From Pedobacter sp. AJM (GTDB lineage Bacteria; Bacteroidota; Bacteroidia; Sphingobacteriales; Sphingobacteriaceae): a DNA stretch of 64,000 bases. Positions 54,326-62,621 of the stretch are shown one piece after another; the first letter of the stretch is position 1; every line of letters starts with the position of its first letter. A program made the translations under genes and the position numbers. The stretch covers positions 620,001-684,000 of the forward strand of contig NZ_NHOT01000001.1 of NCBI RefSeq assembly GCF_002197755.1. Direction: 5' to 3'. A model generated the notes under the pieces. That model saw only the letters and a list, made by a program, of their open reading frames with translations, had not been told where the DNA came from and did no database searches.

Positions 54326-54720
54326 GGTATTATCTTCGATATTTAAAATCTATGATTTGAGAGTTATTTGATTATATCTACAAAAACCAAAACGTAAATG
54401 GTCACTTGAAGATAGTTAAATCAGACTGTTAATACATTTTGCCCGGCTTACAATAAAGTAACCTTTTTGATAAAGTTAGGTCATATTTTAGACGCAGTTT
54501 AGTCGGGTACAATTGTCATAAGTCCGACGAACCTCCGACTTAACCCCGTCGAAAGTCCCTCGCAACCGTTCCGCTATTATTATACTGTCCTATTACTGAA
54601 ATAAGTTTACAGTAAGCCTGATTCGGTTTCGCTTTACAGATTAAATACTGACCGTAACCATACAAATACTAAGTTGATGGTTTCATTTACTATTTTGGCA
54701 TTTTACAGCCCGGAATTTAA
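54326..54720. other. Gene-free stretch before the LytTR remnant
   Basis: No gene is seen. It is unusually GC-rich and broken around 54500-54570, with words AGTCCGAC, CTCCGACT, CCGTCGAAAGTCC that loosely recall the GACT repeat in pdhC. It ends in stop codons in all frames before the remnant. Confidence 0.4.
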
Positions 54721-55050
54721 TCTTCTGCCCCTAAAATTGTACTACCGCAGCAGCATGAAATCCGCTATGTTGCAGTAAATGATATTGTTCGCTGTTTAGC
54801 TGATAATACTTATACTTTTTTCTATTTATCAAACGAAGAAAAGATTTTAATCTCCAAACCACTAAAGGAATATTCTGATTTATTAAAACCTCAGGGATTT
54901 GTCAGGGCACACCAAAGTCATCTGGTAAATCCGAAGTTTGTTAAAAGCTGGTTAAAAGAAGATGGTGGACTATTGCTAATGAGCAACGGCGATAAAATCC
55001 CGGTATCAAAACCGAACAGGGAAATGGTTAAAGCTGTGTTGGGGAAGTAG
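54721..55050 (+). pseudogene. 5'-truncated LytTR-domain response regulator
   Basis: Translating from 54721 gives 109 residues and a stop at 55048-55050. They match a whole LytTR DNA-binding domain: HEIRYVAVNDIVRC, NTYTFFYLSN, KPLKEYSDLLKPQGFVRAHQSHLVNPKFV and SNGDKIPVSKP. A stop codon (54718-54720) precedes it and no ATG, GTG or TTG lies in frame before residue 87 or so. The receiver domain is absent and not seen upstream in another frame. I take it as a decayed remnant of a two-component regulator. Confidence 0.8.
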
Positions 55051-55090
55051 GATTAAGCTGATGAATATTTCTTAATATTCTAAATTTTGT

Positions 55091-55184
55091 CGTCATTTCG
55101 ACCGCAGCGGAGAAATCTTTAGAAGAAACGCGATAGCAATGTTCAAAGATTTCTCCATTGCGCTTCGCTCCAGTCGAAATGACG
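55091..55184. repeat. Long inverted repeat (CGTCATTTCGA family)
   Basis: CGTCATTTCGA (55091-55101) pairs with TCGAAATGACG (55174-55184), and inside AGAAATCTTT (55111-55120) pairs with AAAGATTTCT (55146-55155). The arms contain ACCGCAGCGGAG and CTTCGCTCCAG. It is a typical dispersed palindrome of Bacteroidota genomes and lies between the LytTR remnant and hisS. Confidence 0.85.
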
Positions 55185-55228
55185 ACTACTGGGCGGTAAA
55201 ACATAACCGTGGTTAATAAACCTTTTTG

Positions 55229-55236
55229 TACTTTTG
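55229..55236 (+). promoter_or_regulatory. -7 element of hisS, near-leaderless
   Basis: TACTTTTG matches TAnnTTTG and ends five bases before the ATG at 55242. The mRNA would have a leader of 0-2 bases. This also excludes the in-frame upstream codon at 55209 as start. Confidence 0.6.
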
Positions 55237-55241
55237 CGGCT

Positions 55242-56633
55242 ATGTCAGTTATTAAACCCTCATTAGCAAAAGGTACACGCGATTTTACGCCGGTTGAAAT
55301 GGTGAAACGCAACTTTATTTATGATACCATTAAAACGGTTTTCAGAAAATATGGTTACGCTGAAATTCAAACACCAAGCTTTGAAAACCTTTCTACCTTA
55401 ACCGGCAAATATGGCGATGAAGGGGATAAACTGATTTTTAAAATTTTGAATAGCGGGGAATACCTCAAAGATCCTAAAAAGAAATCTTTCGACTTTGCAG
55501 AAGAGGAAAACAGCAATAAACTAATCCCATTAATCTCTGAAAAAGCCCTCCGCTACGACTTAACCGTTCCTTTCGCGCGTTACGTAGTGATGCACCAGCA
55601 TGAAATTACGTTACCGTTCAAACGTTTTCAGGTGCAGCCGGTATGGCGTGCAGACAGGCCACAAAAAGGCCGGTACCGAGAATTTTATCAATGTGATGTG
55701 GATGTGGTAGGCTCAGACAGCTTATTAAACGAAGCTGAATTTATCCTGATTTACAACGAAGCCTTAGCCAAATTAGGCCTGAAAGATTTCAGCATTAAAA
55801 TAAATAATAGAAAAATTCTATCAGGCATTGCCGAGATTATAGGCAAACCTGATTTAATTATCGACATGACTGTAGCCATTGATAAGCTGGATAAAATTGG
55901 CCTGGATGGAGTGAGTAAAGAACTTTTAGAACGCGGCTTTACAGAAGATGACCTGGAGAAACTTCGTCCGGTGATTTTATTAGAGGGCAGCAACGAAGAA
56001 AAATTAGCAAGCCTGAAAGAAGTTCTTGCTACCTCAGAAACAGGCTTAAAAGGTGTTGCCGAAATTGAGCAGGTTTTCGAATATGTAGAAAGTTTAATTT
56101 CGTATGGTTTGCCTTTAACTGCAAAACTCGAATTAGATATCACCCTGGCCCGAGGCCTAAATTATTACACCGGTTGTATTTTCGAAGTCAAAACCAATGA
56201 GGTAGCCATGGGTAGTATTGGAGGAGGTGGCCGTTATGACGATTTAACCGGCATGTTCGGCTTAAAAGATTTAACTGGAGTGGGCGTTTCTTTCGGTGCA
56301 GATCGTATTTATGATGTTTTAGAAGAATTAAATCTTTTCCCGACATCAGCAGAAGTGGGTACTAAAGTTTTAGTCAGCAACTTCGACGCCGAGGCAGAAA
56401 AATATGCTTTACCTATTTTACAACAATTCAGAAGTGCAGGTGTTGCAGCGGAGCTTTACCCATCATCAGCGAAATTAAAAAAGCAAATGGCTTATGCTGA
56501 TGCGAAGAAAATCCCATATGTTATTTTAATTGGTGGCGATGAAATGGCCAGTGGGGAATTAACCTTGAAAGATATGCAAAGTGGCGAGCAGAAAAAATTG
56601 ACGGTTTTAGGTATTCTGGATTTGCTGAAATAA
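55242..56633 (+). CDS. hisS: Histidyl-tRNA synthetase
   Basis: A 463-residue class II synthetase. AKGTRDFTP (about 8-16), motif 2 region [26 protein letters not shown], the histidine-specific [14 protein letters not shown] and motif 3 [13 protein letters not shown] with [11 protein letters not shown] are present, and a C-terminal anticodon-binding domain follows (about 365-463). I start at ATG 55242, which gives the usual N-terminus and fits the promoter. Confidence 0.96.
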   Translation: MSVIKPSLAKGTRDFTPVEMVKRNFIYDTIKTVFRKYGYAEIQTPSFENLSTLTGKYGDEGDKLIFKILNSGEYLKDPKKKSFDFAEEENSNKLIPLISEKALRYDLTVPFARYVVMHQHEITLPFKRFQVQPVWRADRPQKGRYREFYQCDVDVVGSDSLLNEAEFILIYNEALAKLGLKDFSIKINNRKILSGIAEIIGKPDLIIDMTVAIDKLDKIGLDGVSKELLERGFTEDDLEKLRPVILLEGSNEEKLASLKEVLATSETGLKGVAEIEQVFEYVESLISYGLPLTAKLELDITLARGLNYYTGCIFEVKTNEVAMGSIGGGGRYDDLTGMFGLKDLTGVGVSFGADRIYDVLEELNLFPTSAEVGTKVLVSNFDAEAEKYALPILQQFRSAGVAAELYPSSAKLKKQMAYADAKKIPYVILIGGDEMASGELTLKDMQSGEQKKLTVLGILDLLK

Positions 56634-56639
56634 GGTTTT

Positions 56640-56826
56640 CGATTTTAACCACAGCTTATACCGAGGGTTTCACAGGGAAACAGAATTTTTTAAAGCCTTG
56701 TTATCGTGCCTCTCCGTAACAATGGCCTAAACTTCGTGTGCGCTGTGTCTTTCTTGTTCTTCTCCGTGTTAAAACTAAACATCCAACTTTGCGTTTCTTC
56801 GCGCCTTTTATTTGTTAGCTTGGCGG
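56640..56826. repeat. Degenerate dispersed repeat (CACAG / CTTCGCGCC words)
   Basis: The stretch has AACCACAGC, TTTCACAGGGAAAC, CTCCGTAAC, CTTCGTGTGCGCTGTGTC, CTTCTCCGTGTTAAAAC, TTTCTTCGCGCCTTT and CTTGGCGGTTAAAC. These words make up a family of intergenic repeats I know from many bacterial genomes. No gene is present. Confidence 0.5.
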
Positions 56827-56832
56827 TTAAAC

Positions 56833-57564
56833 TTACCTCCCAACCCGCAACAATACCGGAAAACGCACTTCTTTCTCTGCATCATTGCCCCAGGCTTCTT
56901 TTAACTCAATCATCACATACTCCAGCGGATTGCGTTCATTTGCCTTTTTATAATGCTGCAGTGATGACCAGGTATTTAAATATCCGATCAGCTGGTTAAA
57001 ATTCCAGGTGGTTTTGATTTGAAAATGAGGTGCTGTAATTTCCTCAAAAGGGAAAGGAATCGTTTTATAACCCTCCTCGATATACCGGCGTTCACTATCC
57101 CAGTATTTACCTAAAATATCTTCATATAATTTATAAATGACCTGATCCACTTTTTTATCGATCAGCATCAAACCATAACCCATCACAGCAACCAAACCAT
57201 TTGGTTTCAAGGTACGCTTCACTTCCGAATAAAAGGCTTCAAAATTGAACCAGTGAACAGCCTGGGCTACTGTGATTAAATCAAAACTTTGATCAGCAAC
57301 ATTTACCTGATCGGAAGATTCGACTTTATATAAAATATTTGGCAATTTAAGTGCCTGGCTCAATTGTTTCTCACTGATATCAGTAGCATAAACCTGCCGA
57401 AAGTGTTGTGCCAATATCCTCGCTACCTGACCATTTCCAGTGGCACAATCCCATGCAGTATCCTTCTGCTCCACCAATTTAAAAAGGAAGTCGTATAATT
57501 CAACAGGGTAAATGGGGCGGTAAATGGCATATTCTGCCGCTTGTGTAGAAAAGTTATCTTTCAT
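56833..57564 (-). CDS. Class I SAM-dependent methyltransferase
   Basis: A 243-residue Rossmann-fold methyltransferase. AWDCATGNGQVARILA (about 38-53) is motif I, VYATDISEKQL motif II, and FDLITVAQAVHWFN (about 92-105) the acid/post II region. The start region SxQAAEYAIYRPIYP is seen in the ubiE/Coq5-like YP_family group. Substrate is not predictable. It converges on the end of hisS. Confidence 0.85.
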   Translation of the reverse strand: MKDNFSTQAAEYAIYRPIYPVELYDFLFKLVEQKDTAWDCATGNGQVARILAQHFRQVYATDISEKQLSQALKLPNILYKVESSDQVNVADQSFDLITVAQAVHWFNFEAFYSEVKRTLKPNGLVAVMGYGLMLIDKKVDQVIYKLYEDILGKYWDSERRYIEEGYKTIPFPFEEITAPHFQIKTTWNFNQLIGYLNTWSSLQHYKKANERNPLEYVMIELKEAWGNDAEKEVRFPVLLRVGR

Positions 57565-57573
57565 ATCTTAAAG

Positions 57574-57640
57574 ATTGAATGCGTGAATGAATGGGTGAAT
57601 GATTGGGTGAATGATTGGGTGAATGAATGGATGAATGTTG
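57574..57640. repeat. Tandem GAATGAATGGGT / GATTGGGTGAAT repeat
   Basis: About five copies of a 12-base word (GGGTGAATGATT and variants) follow each other upstream of the methyltransferase. It is composed of 4-base GAAT and TGGG steps. Similar words occur at 16240-16290. Confidence 0.85.
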
Positions 57641-57944
57641 AATAGTTCGGATCTATCTATTTCAAATTAACTTATAAATCACACATAAATAAACAACAGA
57701 TTAAGCTTTGTGTTTAAAATTCGAGGGCCGAAACGCTTCAATCCCATTTCATAACGTGCATAAAATGCATATAGAACATCAGTCTAATGAAAATAAAGAT
57801 ATGAACATCATTCAAGAACTGAAGCATAAAACAGGATTTATAATTGATTGTTTTTAATCGCACGGATTGAAATATCGCAACCCATAAACCGTGTCCCCTT
57901 ATGAAATCTGTAGTTAAAAATCATTTTTTCATATATTTACCATT
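57641..57944. other. Gene-free stretch before rarA
   Basis: AT-rich and without a clear gene, RNA or repeat. A 30-codon reading frame at 57765-57857 is too short and unlike known proteins to call. TATATTTA near 57933 is one base off the -7 consensus and suitably placed for rarA. Confidence 0.4.
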
Positions 57945-59225
57945 ATGCAAAATCTAGCACCGTTAGCCGAAAGAATGCGTCCTCAAAACCTGGATGAATA
58001 TGTAGGGCAGAAACATTTGGTAGGAGAAGGTGCCGTTTTACGCAAGGCAATAGAAAGCAGCCAATTGCCCTCCATGATTTTCTGGGGACCGCCCGGGGTT
58101 GGCAAAACAACTTTGGCATATATTATTTCACAGGCACTGGATCGCCCGTTTTTTAATTTGAGTGCCATTAATAGTGGCGTTAAAGATATTCGCGAGGTAA
58201 TTGATAAAGCGGCCGCATTAAAAGATAGTTTTCTGGGTTTGCCCATTTTATTTATTGATGAAATTCATCGTTTCAGCAAATCGCAACAAGATAGTTTGCT
58301 TGGCGCAGTAGAGCGCGGCTTAGTAACCTTAATTGGTGCCACAACAGAAAACCCATCGTTTGAAGTGATTTCCGCTTTACTTTCACGCTGCCAGGTTTAC
58401 ATTTTAAAATCGCTAACCGAAGATGAACTGGCCGGTTTACTTCAAACAGCGATAAAAAAAGACCCGATTCTTGCCGAAAAGAAAATAACCATTAAAGAAC
58501 ACGAAGCACTCATTCGACTTTCAGGTGGCGATGCGCGCAAGCTTTTAAATGTGTTAGAAATTGCGATAAATGGTATTGGCGGAAATGAAATCTCCTTAAC
58601 GAATGATAATGTTCTGGCTCATGCGCAACAAAACTTAGCACTTTATGATAAAGCCGGTGAGCAACATTATGATATCATTTCTGCATTTATCAAATCTATC
58701 CGTGGTAGCGACCCTAATGCGGCTGTTTACTGGCTCGCCCGCATGATTGAAGGCGGCGAAGACCCCCTGTTTATTGCCCGGAGATTATTGATTTTATCTT
58801 CAGAAGATATCGGCAATGCCAATCCAAATGCATTGCTTCTGGCCAATAATTGCTTCACTGCCGTAAATGTTATTGGTTATCCCGAAGCGCGGATTATTTT
58901 GTCGCAATGTGTAACCTACCTAGCCAGTTCACCCAAAAGCAATGCAGCTTACGAAGCAATCAACCATGCCCAGGCCTTAGTGAAGCAAACCGGAAACCTG
59001 CCTGTTCCGCTACATATCCGAAATGCACCAACCAAACTGATGAAAAATATCGGTTATGGAAAAGATTATAAATATTCGCATGGCTATGAAGGAAATTTTG
59101 AAGCACAGGAATATTTCCCTGATGAATTAAGCGGCACCAAACTTTATGATCCGGGTAAAAACCCTGCAGAAGAAAAGCTTCGTGAAAAACTCAAACAAAA
59201 CTGGAAAGATAAATACAACTATTAG
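57945..59225 (+). CDS. rarA: Replication-associated recombination protein A
   Basis: A 426-residue AAA+ ATPase of the MgsA/RarA/WRNIP1 family acting at stalled replication forks. N-terminal PLAERMRPQNLDEYVGQKH, Walker A GPPGVGKTT (48-56), Walker B LFIDEIHRFSKSQQD, sensor 1 GATTENPSFEVISALLSRC, and the C-terminal tetramerisation domain with GSDPNAAVYWLARMIEGGEDP and YKYSHGYEG. It is separated by 57 bases from the ABC exporter genes. Confidence 0.95.
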   Translation: MQNLAPLAERMRPQNLDEYVGQKHLVGEGAVLRKAIESSQLPSMIFWGPPGVGKTTLAYIISQALDRPFFNLSAINSGVKDIREVIDKAAALKDSFLGLPILFIDEIHRFSKSQQDSLLGAVERGLVTLIGATTENPSFEVISALLSRCQVYILKSLTEDELAGLLQTAIKKDPILAEKKITIKEHEALIRLSGGDARKLLNVLEIAINGIGGNEISLTNDNVLAHAQQNLALYDKAGEQHYDIISAFIKSIRGSDPNAAVYWLARMIEGGEDPLFIARRLLILSSEDIGNANPNALLLANNCFTAVNVIGYPEARIILSQCVTYLASSPKSNAAYEAINHAQALVKQTGNLPVPLHIRNAPTKLMKNIGYGKDYKYSHGYEGNFEAQEYFPDELSGTKLYDPGKNPAEEKLREKLKQNWKDKYNY

Positions 59226-59282
59226 CTGTAACATTTTAACCAAAATAAATACTAAACAGAAGAACTAATACCTAAACTATAT

Positions 59283-60755
59283 ATGTTGAATACTTTTTTA
59301 AGCCATCAATGGAAATCCTTCTGGCGTTCGCGGAATCGGGGCAGCAGTATTGCCGGTCAAATCGTTCTGGGTTTTTTCATGCTTTATTTTCTGGTTCTCG
59401 CCCTTGGTGCAGGTTTTGGGATGCAGTATTTTTTGCCGAAAGCCTTCCCAAATCAAGATGTAATCAAAAGTTTTAACGGATTAATCCTCTATTATTTCGC
59501 CCTTGATTTCATTATGCGTTTGCAATTGCAGGAGTTACCAACTTTAAGTATTATTCCTTATCTGCATCTTCGCATTTCCAGAAGCAAGATTATTAATTTT
59601 CTAAATGTTAAAGCACTTTTCTCGGCATTTAACCTGTGGCCTTTTTTTATATTCTGGCCATTTTGCTTTATGAAAATTGCACCAACCTACGGTGCTTTTG
59701 CAGCTTTAATGTATATCGTTACCATTCTCTCCTTATCTGTTTTTAACAATTATCTGGCACTTTACATCAAAAGAAAATCAATCAGCAATGTATTTTATAC
59801 ACTTGCCGGCCTGATAATTTTCGCTGCTTTTGCTGCACTTGAATATTATAAAGTGATTTCGGTAATGGCAGCCTCTGATTACCTTTTTAAAACCATTGCT
59901 TCAAAACCATATATCGGCTTCGTTTTCACACTTGCAGCAATCGTTATCTTCTATCTGAATTCCACTTTCCTTCGTAAAAACCTATATACGGAAGAACTTG
60001 GCAGCAAGCAGGAGAAAAAAGCAAGTACAGATTATGCTTTCTTAAATCGTTTTGGCAAAGTAGGTGAATTAGCTGCTTTAGAACTGAAATTAATTCTTCG
60101 TCATAAAAGACCTCGTTCTTCCGTGATTATGGGTTTTTTCTTTCTGTTCTATGGATTTATTTTCTACAAAGAAAAAGCCATAAATGCAGATGCTTTCGGA
60201 CAAATGATGTTCGGTGCCATTTTCATGACCGGAATTTCCATCATTATTTACGGACAGTTTATGTTTGCATGGCAAAGTGCTCACTTTGATGGAATCCTGG
60301 CCAATAAAATCAACTTTAAAGATTACATCAAGGCCAAGTTTTTACTTTTTACTATCGGCTGTACCGTGATTACTTTGCTTGCCAGTTTTTATGGATTTTT
60401 AAGCCCCAAACTCTTATTGCTTCATTTAGCAGCTTACCTTTATAATATAGGCTTCGGTACAGTGGTGGTACTTTATCTTGCCACCTTAAATTACAAGCGC
60501 TTAGACATTACCAAAGCAGCAAGCTTTAATTACCAGGGGACAGGCGCAACGCAATGGCTTTTAATGTTTCCTTATGCATTAACGCCAATTTTAATATATG
60601 TACCCTTCGGAATACTTGACAAGCCTTACTGGGGTTTAATAGCCGTTTCAATTTTCGGCCTGGTTATGCTGCTCATGCGTGGTTTCTGGGTAAACTATAT
60701 TACAAAAAGACTTGAATTACAACGTTATAAAATAGCCGAAGGCTTTAGAGAATAA
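59283..60755 (+). CDS. ABC-2-type permease (DUF5687 family)
   Basis: A 490-residue inner-membrane protein with about 12 helices. It opens LNTFLSHQWKSFWRSRNRG, a charged amphipathic start common in ABC-2 permeases, and has SIIPYLHLRISRSKIINF and LELKLILRHKRPRSS as cytoplasmic loops. It is followed one base later by the ATPase gene, so the two form an exporter. The family is typical of Bacteroidota; the cargo is unknown. Confidence 0.85.
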   Translation: MLNTFLSHQWKSFWRSRNRGSSIAGQIVLGFFMLYFLVLALGAGFGMQYFLPKAFPNQDVIKSFNGLILYYFALDFIMRLQLQELPTLSIIPYLHLRISRSKIINFLNVKALFSAFNLWPFFIFWPFCFMKIAPTYGAFAALMYIVTILSLSVFNNYLALYIKRKSISNVFYTLAGLIIFAAFAALEYYKVISVMAASDYLFKTIASKPYIGFVFTLAAIVIFYLNSTFLRKNLYTEELGSKQEKKASTDYAFLNRFGKVGELAALELKLILRHKRPRSSVIMGFFFLFYGFIFYKEKAINADAFGQMMFGAIFMTGISIIIYGQFMFAWQSAHFDGILANKINFKDYIKAKFLLFTIGCTVITLLASFYGFLSPKLLLLHLAAYLYNIGFGTVVVLYLATLNYKRLDITKAASFNYQGTGATQWLLMFPYALTPILIYVPFGILDKPYWGLIAVSIFGLVMLLMRGFWVNYITKRLELQRYKIAEGFRE

Positions 60756-60756
60756 T

Positions 60757-61449
60757 ATGATTTTAGAAGTTAAAATTTTACAAAAAGTTTATGGCGATAA
60801 AATCGTTGTAAACATCGAAGATTTACATATCGGAGCTGGCGAAACCGTAGGTTTAGTAGGTAATAACGGAGCAGGAAAAACCACGTTCTTCCGTATGCTT
60901 TTAGATTTAATTCGCCCGACCCGAGGCGAAGTTTTATCGAAAGGCGAAAACGTCATGCAGCATGATAACTGGAAAAATTATACTGCTTCATTTCTTGATG
61001 AGGGGTTTTTAATTGATTATCTGACTCCTGAAGAATATTTTATTTTTATAGGAAGCCTTCACGACCTAAGTGCTGCAGATGTTTCGGCCTACCTTACTCA
61101 GTATGGAGAATTTTTTAATGGCGAGATTTTAAACAGCGGCAAATATATCCGTGATTTTAGTAAGGGCAACCAGGTTAAAGTTGGAATTGCAGCTGCATTA
61201 ATGCAAAAACCCGAAATCCTGATTTTAGATGAGCCTTTCGCCAATCTTGATCCGACCACTCAGATCAGGCTAAAAAATTTATTAAAAACACAAGCCGGCA
61301 GTATGACTACTTTTATTTCCAGTCATGATTTAAATCACGTAACCGATGTTTGCAACCGAATTATTTTAGTAGAGAAGGGCCAGGTGATTAAAGACTTTAA
61401 AACAGATGAAAATACATTAAAAGAACTGGAGAGTTATTTCTCTGCTTAA
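60757..61449 (+). CDS. ABC transporter ATP-binding protein
   Basis: A 230-residue ATPase. Walker A GNNGAGKTT (35-43), signature region RDFSKGNQVKVGIAAAL (the usual LSGGQ is SKGNQ, as in some ABC-2 exporters), Walker B ILILDEPFANLDP and the H-loop FISSHDLNHV. All catalytic residues remain. The start codon lies one base after the permease stop, giving translational coupling. Confidence 0.93.
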   Translation: MILEVKILQKVYGDKIVVNIEDLHIGAGETVGLVGNNGAGKTTFFRMLLDLIRPTRGEVLSKGENVMQHDNWKNYTASFLDEGFLIDYLTPEEYFIFIGSLHDLSAADVSAYLTQYGEFFNGEILNSGKYIRDFSKGNQVKVGIAAALMQKPEILILDEPFANLDPTTQIRLKNLLKTQAGSMTTFISSHDLNHVTDVCNRIILVEKGQVIKDFKTDENTLKELESYFSA

Positions 61450-61622
61450 TCTTGTACTAAGAATGATACATTATAAATGAATGACAATTTGATTGGGCAT
61501 ACTAAATCATAACATGTTATTCTTTTTAACCTTTAAATGTGTAAAACTCACGAAATTTTATTTAAATGATTTTTTGGCATCGTGTTTGAATATCAATATT
61601 CAGAATTTAAATATAAATAATC

Positions 61623-62300
61623 ATGAGTATCTCAAAAGTAAGAATAGCAACATTAAGCATAGGATTAGCAGTAGGATCAATCGCATTTCAAAGTTGTGAT
61701 AGTTTAACCAAAACACAGAAAGGTGCTGGTATTGGTGCAGCAGCAGGCGGTGTTGTGGGTGCGTTAATTGGAAAGAAAGCAGGTAATACCGCTGTAGGTG
61801 CATTAATTGGTGGTGCTATTGGTGGTACTGCAGGTGCATTTATTGGTCGCAGAATGGATAGACAAGCGGCTGAAATTCAAAAAGCAATACCTAATGCAGA
61901 GGTTATCCGTGAAGGTGAAGGTATTATTGTAAAATTTGACAGTGGTATTTTATTTGATTTTGATAAAACAGCATTAAAAGACGCTGCTAAAACAAACGTT
62001 CAGAGTTTAGCTGCATCATTAAATCAATACCCTGATACTGATATTAAAATCATCGGGCATACAGATAGCAAAGGTACTGAAACTTACAATCAGGGATTAT
62101 CAGAAAGAAGAGCTGCAGCAGTTAAAGCTTATGCCGTTTCTCAGGGTGTTCCATCTTCAAGACTGGTAACTATTGGTAAAGGTTTTTCTGAGCCAATTGC
62201 TGACAATGAAACAGAAGCCGGCCGTGCAGCAAATCGTCGTGTGGAGATTGTAATCGTTGCAAATGATTCATTAAAACAAACGGCTCAAAAACAAGGATAA
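61623..62300 (+). CDS. OmpA-family lipoprotein (YiaD-like)
   Basis: The 225-residue protein has lipobox FQSC (Cys25), then a glycine-rich region (about 34-78) of two or three glycine-zipper segments (GAGIGAAAGGVVGALIG, ALIGGAIGGTAGAFIG), and a C-terminal OmpA domain with peptidoglycan-binding GHTDSKGTETYNQGLSERRA and NRRVEIVI. It probably links outer membrane and cell wall. It stands alone and ends at a terminator. Confidence 0.93.
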   Translation: MSISKVRIATLSIGLAVGSIAFQSCDSLTKTQKGAGIGAAAGGVVGALIGKKAGNTAVGALIGGAIGGTAGAFIGRRMDRQAAEIQKAIPNAEVIREGEGIIVKFDSGILFDFDKTALKDAAKTNVQSLAASLNQYPDTDIKIIGHTDSKGTETYNQGLSERRAAAVKAYAVSQGVPSSRLVTIGKGFSEPIADNETEAGRAANRRVEIVIVANDSLKQTAQKQG

Positions 62301-62340
62301 TAAGCAATTACCCTCTACCTATGAGGTCTTCATATATCCA

Positions 62341-62372
62341 CCCCGATGCCAAAAAGCATCGGGGTTTTTTAT
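62341..62372 (+). terminator. Terminator after the OmpA-like gene
   Basis: CCCCGATGC (62341-62349) pairs with GCATCGGGG (62356-62364) around CAAAAA, followed by six T. Confidence 0.93.
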
Positions 62373-62377
62373 TTCCC

Positions 62378-62620
62378 TTAATCTGGGTTTTCCAACTGAT
62401 CATATTCACCTTTCCAGGCATAGAAGCCAAAAACCACCAAACCTAAACTAATCGGAAAAAAGATAAACAGAATGATCCCCCATTGCAAAATGGTATTCAT
62501 TCTTTCTATATCACTATGTGCCAATCCAACTTTATCAATGGCCTGCAAAAACAGGAATGCCATGGCCAACGGGCCTAAAGCTATCCATATAATTCCTAAT
62601 AATTTCTTTAACCTGTTCAT
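62378..62620 (-). CDS. Small membrane protein, two helices
   Basis: The 80-residue protein has helices at about 7-27 and 46-68 and a charged C-terminus (KGEYDQLENPD). The N-terminal RLKKLLGIIWIALGP is like the DUF6814-type family of Bacteroidota. It starts one base after the MFS gene ends on the minus strand, so the two are co-transcribed and it may be an accessory of the transporter. Confidence 0.65.
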   Translation of the reverse strand: MNRLKKLLGIIWIALGPLAMAFLFLQAIDKVGLAHSDIERMNTILQWGIILFIFFPISLGLVVFGFYAWKGEYDQLENPD

Positions 62621-62621
62621 A

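Noticed and set aside
55028..55312. Minus-strand 94-codon open frame over the long palindrome
   Set aside because: It runs through the inverted repeat and antisense to the hisS start; composition is not coding-like.
56706..56999. Open frame of 97 codons on the plus strand
   Set aside because: It lies in degenerate repeat DNA and antisense to the methyltransferase, without family resemblance.
57765..57857. 30-codon open frame before rarA
   Set aside because: Too short, unlike any family known to me, and no promoter or ribosome site.
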